From contig JAVJVZ010000038.1 in the NCBI GenBank assembly GCA_040220855.1, forward strand, positions 1-64,000: a DNA stretch of 64,000 nt. The letters are read 5' to 3'. This DNA is from JACKNG01 sp040220855 (GTDB taxonomy: Bacteria; Pseudomonadota; Gammaproteobacteria; Ga0077536). Shown one piece after another: positions 60,301-61,828 of the stretch. A program made the translations under genes and the position numbers. The notes beneath the pieces were generated by a model, which saw nothing but the letters and a program-made list of their open reading frames with translations, was not told where the DNA came from and ran no database searches. Position 1 is the stretch's first letter. Each line of letters begins with the position of its first letter.

Positions 60301-60636
60301 GAGATGAACGGTCTGGTCGAGAAACGGGTTGGCGGACGACAGCGCAGCGAAATCGATGACCGGGGCGCCGGTGTGCGGCGTAGCGGCAAGAAGGTCGTCC
60401 TGGTCCTCCCGGTCCTGTGCCACGATGGGCGCGGGCGGCAATCCAGGCAGGTCGGCCGACAGCAGCAGTCGTGGCTCGATGGCCTCGAATCGTACGCGGC
60501 GGTCCGCGGTTTGCGGCGGCGGTCGGCGGTGAGCGTCCGCCCGTCGCTGGAGGATGCGCCGTATGGCGCTCGCGAGCACGGTGGTAAACGACAGGTCATG
60601 CCCGGTCGTATCCGCGGGTCGAACAGACTTCCGCAT
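33367..60636 (-). CDS. Giant LEPR-XLL surface protein, 9,089 residues
   Basis: An uninterrupted 27.3-kb gene. After a short basic N-terminus comes the LEPR-XLL motif EAIEPRLLLSAD (51-62), without a classical Sec signal. Approximate order thereafter: a long beta-repeat array rich in Ala, Gly, Asp and Thr (~400-5600), including exact 54/216-residue repeats (~2660-3580); RTX-type GGxGxD calcium repeats (~6390-6655); a propeller-like block (~6690-7110; SWADSRNGNYEIYVARE-like units); a right-handed parallel beta-helix (~7110-8210); a Kre9-type Ig domain (~8240-8340); a cadherin/PKD-like stretch (~8350-8520); cohesin-like domain (~8645-8775); dockerin-like GDTSANGRLTGADATLLLRE (~8810); second cohesin-like domain (~8860-8980). 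The start has GGGAGGGG upstream. It is preceded by SecA-like and HlyD-type genes. An adhesin or matrix role is inferred. Confidence 0.9.
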   Translation of the reverse strand: MRKSVRPADTTGHDLSFTTVLASAIRRILQRRADAHRRPPPQTADRRVRFEAIEPRLLLSADLPGLPPAPIVAQDREDQDDLLAATPHTGAPVIDFAALSSANPFLDQTVHLDFSTPADDALNAALRLDDAAAVQTLQLVDLDSDVVLASHAVDTDLLVHIAGGAQSDRLLIDFDPAHAVHHIDINFDGGDGMDTLRGSTADTRWFVSALDSGSAGDVSFAGVENLVGAADNEDFFSITAAGAVSGVIDGGAGGFDSLALTGGAFAHVEYLATGPHSGSIQRDGDTLVYDGLEPIFDNLSVTDRVIRTSNLTDNARLTDLGGQLSLVSTDVIPTFEGITFAEPSSSLTINLGNDAGIPMVSDTDRLEIQALDFAGALIVNGEAGLDEVTITGNVDLGANQLTINAEQIHVDPGVTVSGGTLTFNAVATAGSLVSPDTLPLVTLAAGVNIDGATLVGTDITLTASAALVSNVTNLLPTIPLVTLAADVSAEVAVTGSSSLTASGALTVTAVSTVDSTVLANAVTTGGVVGEIAIAAPVIDNTARAHFSDGTTAQAGTALVLDANTDTTVTATATGITAVNAVGTTTAIPVIRATTEAFIADAATVTGAASIDVTATATGIVTTTANSTPAGAALNPTTLATLGIATAAGPQTDAAAIAATTLSSSTRAFIDTSGSLTSAGAVTIAAASGFSVTTLANATPTVSADNNGFAVAANLTQIIDEAYVDGSPTFSTPALNIHTSGGSTLVAEARSGAAGLDNANPGPNAGSFALNTNLPGPGPIQGNLSHAYIGAGALVTFVGATDVDIAASNTSAVDITAEPAGAASIADELGVGRSVAANVSAYTTLASIGAGATLAGAGNLDITADGDQSVVVTTLAGALAGLDASAQSVAASLGANTSSVLIDMAASVTLAGALQARATHNAVNVVRASSTAAAATVASPTEALALPIAINIANDVATATVAGTVSAGGAVAVTSDLAARNEVEGVAGVHGADPDDADAADLVAAEMIFLGDRANLAFGGSPTPPTGTDSPLLNLLENQAQGIAAALGVNLSNALSAASITASADVTAGGALTVAATSDVDATALASASATQNLLGAAAAIALNAQQTDTRAILAGQAAAAGIAITAGPSGDGVHTVSADAISGTGEQIAGVSGAVAASFALGGSVAVVDDNALLTISGGADLLVSATTVLENLANAEPNLDGDTVAGAGASFELNAGLVATLAEIRDATIVGANDVSVLADGEYTSEAIAEAGVGAGSGLGAAVAVLIGNNTTTANLGNTSTMSTIGGDLLVAANHVATGTHRADAEVESADVGAGAAIAIGMMQGGASATAGNRMTVGGTVSVLADTQTFMDADAVASVAGVESDDLLLEFKLDMVIEQAFLALRPSYELDPMAAVDGVADTLAIAGHGLRTGDRVIYAIGGDDETIGALNDGGEYFVSVVDANTVRLHATQQAARDGVAPLDLEPTADVTNLHTLQPVVPAALEDFLGAARLGTGNGAVGASAAIAANLDYNAATAGIASGAQLVAGGAVEVRSTQDSDADAFADGAAVDSATSLGVAAAVNLSSQTNQAFVAGTVTATDVSVLAELGGNGRADFTAEAVSGGGGEADLGVAGAFAVNLSAPLIPANPITIPVPALPALPALPALPPPLPALPPLPTLTLPTLPQIPFPTGGAQAAVVQAGADITLLGGGDLLVRSDFIGRYTATTAATPQDNATIGVGPSVSANAVTQSSRAEIQDARITATDAPGSDVSVIATGDFEAIAEATAGASNAINVPAAAALNYNDFNTSARTLNSSSTSAISGDLLILADHDALSSHGADTDSGVGGTASIGAAVALGYTIGGSSASSGMAIDVLSGNVTVQADNISLLDANAVTGQSGAVEDAGGDSVSEEIAAQLEGLLALAGQDEIPADVADVLARADIATADGPLGVAAALAMNIDFGFAEAMLAPGSELATATAPVIVANADMDASAVADAASVDAATGAGVAVAVNVDAQRIETAIGGDVTAPEVTLITSQAGDGINSFTALAQSGAGAADIGVAGAFALNLSGDPRNIINDTATGGGQHLARILDGASITLTAATDIVVSSTYVGEYLATATAQPANAIIGIGPSVALNAVQHATLAEIGDATIVGAADVIVSATGTYTTETSAVAGAATGVAVPAAIALSAPLNDTVARVRPGTMMSAIGGNLDVTATHTAVVTTLADAAAGGDEIGVGAAIAIGGPLGGAVADAAANMTVGGNVNVLAITDANATTESFASQAGALLGGLTVDAETQRQLGRIVDIAGIDDLDVPFIDQYLPDSSDDASIPDIEFGAAAAIALGIGRPVSHAAIGAGATIVADDIVISAEMDFDGDAEADASASGSVAAIGVAAAGNYTEGEHIAEIGAGANVNADSITIVAAGADGIAFDYTADAASVAANLGGALAGSVAVNVASNLTAVRIGDNAIVTTGGALDLFANVARNGNSIENANRLRSVTRAGEVGLGGLAAAGAAVAGTVTLNGDINEASIGEGAQVTAPEGVEVRARTIHDFDDRAVGGSVSLVFAASVGAAVNATNSAAVAEVSGSVVAADGDLVVEAVTDNVYSPEALGLAAGGLVAVAGSVEGNIIANTTRAAIDGSATVINADAVSVTARDSSTLDVDTGALSASFAGAAGASVGLNRMTNTVAASVADADVTSDLGGIEVAATFAADIDALALGMSVAGLVAGVGSVSINDLGNTTSASLGNDAVLTSATGIEVSATDSSNINADSGALALSLGAGVGASAAANRLGNTVEAFSDGAESTANGGAFELTALTANDIDAAAIAFGAAGIVGGYATVAANVITTTTDATVRNGGTVDAEGVTVAATNNSDIDADGGGLSASLGIGAGASIAGNIVAASVQAGIGGATVTTTDGGAINVSALLTGDVDALAVGFSLAGAISGVGTATYNELTNVTRAYVNGAAVLTSDGSVAISAIDTLAVDADSAALAVSLGVGVGASLANNTLGNTTEAYTDGSEVTANGGALTIDAVTDNDVDAVALAFGASGIVGGYATVAMNDVTTTTDATIRNGGTITAAGVDLSATDGSDIDADGGGLGAGLGIGAGASLSRNTVAATVQAGIGGAMVSATDGGDIALTAVANGDVDAVAIGFSLAGAIAGVGTASMNTLTNTTRTYANGGATLTADGGVALTASDTVDVNADAGSLAASFGIGAGASLATNTLSNTTEAYTDGSDVTANGGALTIAASTDNDVDAVALALGAGGIVGGYATVAMNDLSTTTDATIRNGGTIAALGVDVSATNGSDIDADGGGLGAGLGIGAGASLSQNTVAATVRAGIGGATVTTSGDGDIVVSAVADGDVDAVAIGFSLAGAIAGVGTASFNTLTNTTRAFVDGGAMLTADGGVQISATDTVDANADSGSLAASFGIGAGGSIATNTLTNTTEAYTDGADVTANGDSLAITAFTRNDVDAVALALGAGGIVGGYATVATNAINGTTDATVRGGGTLEARGVVLSATDDSVIDADGGGLGAGLGIGAGASLSRNTMGSTVRAGIGGANVTTSNNGDLGISALSSYDVDAGALGFSLAGAIGAIGTAAINELTNTTRAFVDDDAMVTSDGGVTLLALDNSSADADAGGAAVSAGGSVGLSYASTTVDSTVDAVIAGALTDISADGMLSVTATDATTASASATALNAAAGVAASGAVAVADTGGTATAAILDGAIVGATNVTVDANGDASQTATAGGFTGSVIAGAGVMIAETLAGQSAHAEASGTITANALDLTANADRNGAAEVLYVGISLVTGEVSLEAEQTAGDTTALVGADADLTISGHVNVSAVSDDRADPDLVSLGVGVATLGASASMAEIRSNTRAGISGRVRADSADVTATADKVADASGEVNNFGLVSLNGVALQGIADKLPGGDLPVPILPPFDTVTSAFITGTTEAYLGTGADITTDGALTVQASGENAADAISTTLSVSLVAVSETGTEAVIEGSTQMRIGQGVTLDVGSLVSDAESTNNATAGANNAGISIANVELAGTTVTARTDHLTAAFLGPAKNQAVSADPATTLRIDNGGLDLLARSTNTAFISEMSFDLSIVEVEQARPDADAGGTTRAHAGGKFIINADGVTAVADSMNTASTQAMAFEVGLVDIDTTERSAHTTHVTEAFVESGADLDINGGALDLSADSVNNATIDLIAPLDLGLVDLNFVSSTAEIAGSTLAYVDEGSSIAAQALSAHANSLNDAQVDKFEMSISLFSLDKAKPIARTAHNTAAFIGPAAGQAINDGLSGTITLDNDLVLSATSDNTASVDEVNVGVSLVDVSIVESEITVGGTTRVMIGGNFDVIADGIDGIASSLNTAGSESFQIKFGLVQVGNVESTLRTAHVTEARITNDAGFTLSGGGIALEAESRNTAEMSGFDFGASVVSVDTMAPDIIAGGATRAFVEEGADVTAGSLTLSARADNTASSESAAVSIGAVSISFIRPTINTTHVVEAYVGPNRNDGPDGSNGSITLGGALNLTAGHLDIGNSARMDTFTIDIGAVNFSSIRPDVRVRGATLAYLGGDFAINAGSTNVTASALKNTAVSSIFSLDIGVANIGGASVPVTVDHEVSAFVGNGANVSIGGPATFLAESSALADAASFGISVSLVGVESLFSMARVDGSTNAYVGDGSTLQGDDLSFIARSTGALAAAAMADVNVGLVNIVELTPSAVTSHVVEAYVGSGASVTADDVGFSATGQSDAEAEVDTGGFGLVEVATVNPHAVAENVVGAFVLGTVVSDDLTLSADANHDADANAAVIAIGVGGIAGATSTATHTGTTQAYFGSSARITASGNIAATATAANRSLSKSSGGGGGVIGAGTLKSSATLESATRAFLDANARVFQAGNFELEAVAANTAKSDTFAGTGGVVSVRGAQATTTLTPVVEAYIGDNASLQNVAGSVTVRADSIRAEGDALARAYGGGAVDVGASNTDTFVTPTIRAFIGSGSTLEVAGSVVVEAIARAQEVAALGDTFTTDQATIDIDTITFAQHGLADGDRVVYNPNGNPAIATAGGGNLVSSREYSVIATGEDTLQLGAVFSASSTGTGNPLSTEDGVDGVRDRIRFAVPHGFETGDAVKYTPDGTSISTAMNTAGTYYVRVLDEKTITLYASRDEAVGAGGFADDAFFAFGVDATNDTIQVFGSAYAENQALTYKVANPVEFSTNSVDITVGGGGSVTNTNNDRIYVPGHGFSNGSRVIYRVEPGGTAIDGLSSNNFYYVIRIDNNYIQLASNQADTEPGDEAPIALNGDKTSPLNQQRHLLLREEIGGLDDGVTYYVRNVSGDTFQLATTPGGDPITTLSGANRIGTHYFTAPPLDLTHSGGTHSLRLDLTSAPGGSHVLTGPDNVSLRVLSPPPGDGQSSGSARGGGGGLVAVGNPNSNVSINQDVRAYIAAGALRAGGNVDILSSSTVNSSSFASNGGGGFVAVGDADARNDVTHGNRAYIGVDEGGAINGSGVNIEADGHLRVHSGSVVDVDVTSSADAGGFVADVDAASRGSLTDATQVVVGGNADVAARSVSMVSEWSHLDWNYRADAWAGGLGGDADARASGNVNPRATARIGGGASVAGFEGVDIRAVLDDSDMDENLDADFDGLFGGSDEHPDADYNPATLIDANADALVTAGPRLFPVPGVPPIDVTPLEQPAGYDRLALFVEIDAEEGPRDVDWDADVLLLPGPSPTLIVGPDGRIQKAINVSVVGVGSAIGSYVDPDANGEFVVANIINENDRGQALFRANDVGNANIVTVLPNGPLFTFRETYAAVDLLNQSVLDMRISDIEVVNTFLTTPEEEVTIEIDHVDDFEFDVNHDFKPTLIEISNTNASPNATPDITFAGVVNNPIGMTNVFNQRGNILSSLPGGGEFPVPGGLIRTDSFRIEAIDGHIGLTDLQRLRLEIVESNDGPTDAADRYRTSDAGQRNYMELRGLLRRALVAGESVTGFNVDVERVQSGSGRSTDVNLELLNGRLQPTVVPGPYEIEVVETAVVDTPVNPPGPPGAPPRTTIVTDHFRQSPGTVATIFPRGVWGAGFGEVEVIYDFGEALDAERRIISGANIDIVGIHAAAAPFINVHGYTDILTEGVFLAGNIDVLTNGNITLTEELGDLRAGRIESTNRNVMLTGRFADIIDVPADDAADVVGINITLRADNGNIGLFENPLEIDSARPVYGVVKADALLDIVLIETDGDMNVDRARSVSGDVFLTALDGSMLDAFDDAEADAIGVNVTLYAGGTVGESDNDFDVDSSTTRPGRFSALATSHVWALETDGLMNVQFVFTPGGLVRLTVPDTPDTDEDLVLMEGAFILSQEAGITLNVGDDVDTRLESLISTPSTVVINGDYGNADPGVGSRVVLRGAMVADRTTINTLRDPDEVRIENKILNTFINTSGGDDLIFGSDAGSDDSDLSDGVYFGDVIDAGPDNDTVYGLGGADIIYGRSGDDYIEGGAHGDLIDGGAGDDDLLGGFGDDEISGGTGYDDIDGGRGSDRLMGNEDDDRIRGGGGEVNIIYGGAGDDVLHGSDESVDGIIGDAGNDYIYGYGANDVLAGGEGNDIIDGGFGDDIILGGPGADVLVGGGDHDTLLGDDFTAGDDNAVDYLYGDFGTNLNEPGSGRDTLDGQGGNDVLFGEGEDDRIDDTLGASNLVNAGPGDNPATIVAPPATPNPVPEVSPDDPLAVDTLPSGPLYAGWWAEIAGSATAFGLSGGVGAALDTAVTVDANGVRYAAWSDSRNGNYEIYVARETGNGWQMLGGSAAGGGVSDSASDSRRPSLLVFEGRPTVVWMEVEGAGMVIKGAQYDAGSDAWVTMGNSLLPGGISGFSDFVSMADQPKIVEYDGRMLVTWLDALSSPNQPSPLGAVRQVFAKVFDGTNWVAVSPGAASGGGITQSAIGVSEYDVAAAGDKLAVTWSEGLGDATEVYVRALTFGKWTNLAGNSSTADNVSDSDTESREPDAAWFDGELFVAYRERVADYEQIYVKRYDGSDWVSAGSSALANGVSDTDRRALDPKLESGGGEMFLLWVDHDAGDYADPDAHIYAKRWDGTNFVETLPGDASGKGISATGGALSAINLAVDGLGRPTVGWTDETSGLPQAYLRGVTTLPGKVIQATPAVGVQSILAANDLGAGDFIILGAGNYAGFTLGADDAGVTIVGAQGGTSTIAGLVTVEAGGVLQRLHLAAGVVVQDGTVGLALVDNTIASSGVTLNGGAKLQVLHNRFTGSTGLTVAAAASGLVAHNDIAASGTGLLLAAPFGGEIRSNTIHGASIGVRYGAPALLNDNHIHGNTVGVRSTVSEAGNGLGFLAGSRPNDIHGNGTGVQLVGATVQNQQIRDNQFGVSGSGVIGGDNLASANRIEGNQTGVHQFDGDIQHNRIGRNAVGILAADGNAITGNEIYRNSTAGVLIDGVAEVKLTGNTLYTPAGDLVRLIGGARDVSVLHNTLWTEDGYGLFVANDSQAGFFSDFNNLYASGNGKVGYWTRDFVDVLDWQADIARFDLNSVGATVVNPEWARPRFESRYNDAYALNPLFGSQRFTSPLALPAAGQQHIALQSPDLYVDAVRDRALAIRWESFNNTGGSDVRIDLYRDTPDGPAFLTTITAATPDDGEFLWTPAADAIPYGTYGLRVQVSWVDNPLVLDRSQEPFTVPEDGDVYFVDDASNANDEYTPNGIGDNRHTGKISSAPKPYPTNLLRVYDLTPGSRLLVDTGDYPLIDPVTVSGVTDLGLGTEEGFELSGPTGAGRVAALFPAIPGDQSRPLIEINDADDMLVSHLTLRDAAAGLLVHNGSDDFLAHDIVATGHAGNGIDITSVAPLSKFTGLEARENAGSGIVINGPIASLSDSIAAENAGDGVRLAGGVDEVWRNIAVLNRGTGFVIQAPGDAVIQNNVALANERGLVVENAGGGSALVGSKSLAPLTANIIWQNTSSGAEVSGDVVFAGNTVAEQTAFSAIGITARDGAVAMSNIVYGSGIGIDAAQSLVQGNRVYANRQVGILAVDSDVLENVVYTNPLGVSVAGNTVLVRNNVIYDNERTGLLVTGANDAEVVNNTLVEIDADALRIEGGASGTNVRNNIIWAEHGTGITVTLDSQAGFTSDTNVLYRSPFGSGDTGFWNGAARSSFADWRGATGTDVDSLFTNPLFVDANGADNILGYQDGVTDGRDDDFHVRSEHGSFHGGSLAPVQGPPSFIYPGTPVALTPILTLDAQQSPAIDRGDANDPFADEPVTNGGYVNVGAYGNTAQASLSPAQYVMVLAPNGGERIHQLSTFDIRWRSDGLAGPVDIAYSATGIAGSYALLAANETNDGVFEWTVDETVIAAGSNYFIRVSDVADASINDTSDFAFEIVNDPPVIGTLPDVVLNEGDAYSVRLDATDPEGGTLTAVVSGVPGATAVRDGDEFVIAWASTPDGPDTGTVTVTVTDSGLPARSVATSFELEVLNVAPTLTLSGDATTTQEATYTLGLAATDPGDDTITSWTIDWGDGTVEVVAGNPPVIDHVYSLTGSFEINASATDEDGTWNAAPFALEVNALDPLAVVSVTPNASGFDLRFNRAIDASVLNLYDGAGGTFGLPDLVLAGPAGDVQGSLLLDADLAGFSFVRTGGPLADGAYTLTLASRADGFRGEFGSLLDGDDDGVAGGDFLGAFNVALAGSARIGIADFARGPEQAVDLPGDVSGTPVTIADAGLFTTATFELHYDSTLLTITDVVDPAGGTATVDLSVAGIARITVEFGAPVDGTALELTRILGSVPGTAPYGAKQRLDIMNIAIDGVDVNAVGAHGVQVVSYVGDATFSATYTLQDVQQIQAVLVGLAAGFEQWPLVDPVIIGDTSANGRLTGADATLLLREISGSDQPKIPPLPVVPPVLPLSGPDPLVSLPATTEVANGRDVTVPIELDTAAGLEAAQLEIAYDPSVIELRDVRRGSVTGDFEWLTDTGTPGVIKVDLARIDALPGGRGSLVDLDFRVKDAVRPGRYLVDLVWASLNDGRLTLNPVPMAGEDHTDGWLRVRGEGASSGHDANGGKAAAKGGQRIAWPDTSGPRTTPTSRATASIDAWVEDFLTNAGRRQMHPNNAFKIDLPLELRTSGSGTGERSSHLNSTSSR
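40680..41460 (-). repeat. RTX calcium-binding repeat block in giant gene
   Basis: About a dozen nonapeptide-type units encode GGAGDD, GGFGDDEISGG, GGRGSDRLMGN, GGEGNDIIDGG and GGPGADVLVGG. These parallel-beta-roll repeats bind calcium and fold after export. The units are less regular at the two ends. The block separates the repeat array from the C-terminal propeller and helix domains. Confidence 0.85.
49900..52650 (-). repeat. Nested 162-bp / 648-bp tandem repeats
   Basis: Homologous anchor points in four successive copies lie exactly 648 bp apart: 50354, 51002, 51650 and 52298, and independently 50186, 50834, 51482 and 52130. Inside a copy, equivalent points at 50369 and 50531 are 162 bp apart, so each 216-codon unit consists of four 54-codon subunits. 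The protein subunits alternate between patterns such as DVDAVALAxGAxGIVGGYATV and DADGGGLGAGLGIGAGAS. Copies have diverged in sequence but show no indels here; a further, more diverged copy past 52.7 kb is shifted by one codon. Confidence 0.85.
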
Positions 60637-61007
60637 TCGACGATACCCCTCCCGATTTCGCGGCCAGAAACTGCAGCGACGTCTGGCGCGTGTCGAGACT
60701 TGTCTTACCTGACACTTTTTTTCTTTTGCCGGCTATTCGGTCACTCCCCCTTGGGCCTGTCAACAACCAGAGGGCCCGGCTACGGAACTGCGTCACAGGT
60801 TGCGATTACTCGTAACATTAGGCCGCATTGCCTGCACCTGCCATTGGTGCAGCGCGCCGATACCCGCGACGCAAAGCTGTCGCGACGTCGGCGGCAACGC
60901 ACCGACGGCGAACCCCGGTCCAGCACTTTTCCAGTGAATCAGCCGCTTGTACCGGGCAACTCACGTTGCACCTGCGCATTCTGCTGCACCGGGTGGGCGC
61001 GTCTTCC
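60637..61007. other. Leader region of the giant gene
   Basis: These 371 bases between the adaptor gene and the giant gene encode nothing recognisable. The part nearest the giant ATG contains an A-rich tract on the minus strand and the ribosome-binding site GGGAGGGG nine bases before the ATG. The length leaves room for a separate promoter or an attenuating leader. Confidence 0.5.
60734..60763 (-). promoter_or_regulatory. Possible promoter of the giant gene
   Basis: A consensus -35, TTGACA (60763-60758, minus strand), is followed after ~17-18 bp by a weak -10 (CGAATA region, 60739-60734). It would give a 5' leader of about 90 bases. The -10 is poor, so the call is tentative. Confidence 0.3.
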
Positions 61008-61826
61008 CTACTCCGCCGCGGGCATCAGTACGCCACCGAAGTCCGCGGTGCAGCGCAGGCCGACGGGAATGCTGAGATCGGGATTGTGCAAGCGCAGCCG
61101 CGCAACGAAGGTACTGCTGGCCGCATCGATTACGCGGTCGACGGTGTCCACCTGCGCAGTGTAGGTCCGCTCCGATCCTGCCGGGCGGACCTCGGCGGAC
61201 AGGCCTTCTTGCACCCGTCCGAATACCGCGGCTGGCAGCACGACGTCCACGTTCAGCGTGCCGGTACGCGCGACCTTCAACACCGCCTGGCGCCCGCTGC
61301 CGGACTCGGCGAGGTCGCCAGGATTCTGCACACGGTCGATGACGACGCCGTCGAAGGGGCTCTTGATGGTACGCAGCTCGAGCTCGGCCTGCGCGCGGCG
61401 ATGCTCGATGCGCGCCAGCTCGCGCGCCTCGAGGGCCGCATCCAGCTCCGCTTCCGCCAGGCGCAGCTCGGCGAGGATGTCGTCGCGCGCCTGCAGCGCG
61501 ACGAACTGCTTCTTCTCGAGATCCTTGACGCGTTCGAGCTTGGTCTTCGCGTAGTCGATGCGTGTCCGGGCGGCGGCGATGGCGCCGTCCATCTGCGTCC
61601 GGTAGCCCGCGAGTTCGGCGGCGGCGCGCTGGACGTCAGACTGCAGCACGACCAGGGTCTGGCCCTTCTCGAGGACGTCGCCCCTGCGCACGGTCACGGT
61701 TTCGATCACGCCATCGACCGGCGAACGCAATTCCACCACTTCGGCCGGTTCGATGAGGCAGGGATAAGGCTCGGCCGCGGCAACCACGGCATGCGCGAGC
61801 AACAGCAACGTCCACTGACGACACAT
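61008..61826 (-). CDS. HlyD-type periplasmic adaptor
   Basis: A 272-residue membrane-fusion-protein-like adaptor. It has a signal peptide (WTLLLLAHAVVAAA, ~5-18), the first lipoyl half-motif SPVDGVIETVTVRRGDVLEK (~35-54), a coiled-coil hairpin (~65-150, e.g. LEARELARIEHRRAQAELEL), the second lipoyl half IKSPFDGVVIDRVQNPGDLA (~154-173), and a short beta-barrel domain. It is smaller than HlyD and lacks the cytoplasmic and first transmembrane part. It starts 2 bp after the SecA-like gene and precedes the giant gene, suggesting a trans-envelope conduit component. Confidence 0.85.
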   Translation of the reverse strand: MCRQWTLLLLAHAVVAAAEPYPCLIEPAEVVELRSPVDGVIETVTVRRGDVLEKGQTLVVLQSDVQRAAAELAGYRTQMDGAIAAARTRIDYAKTKLERVKDLEKKQFVALQARDDILAELRLAEAELDAALEARELARIEHRRAQAELELRTIKSPFDGVVIDRVQNPGDLAESGSGRQAVLKVARTGTLNVDVVLPAAVFGRVQEGLSAEVRPAGSERTYTAQVDTVDRVIDAASSTFVARLRLHNPDLSIPVGLRCTADFGGVLMPAAE

Positions 61827-61828
61827 GT

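Noticed and set aside
60637..61007. Cyclic-di-GMP riboswitch before the giant gene
   Set aside because: A regulatory RNA would suit a surface adhesin, but the conserved GEMM core and tetraloop-receptor motifs are not present.
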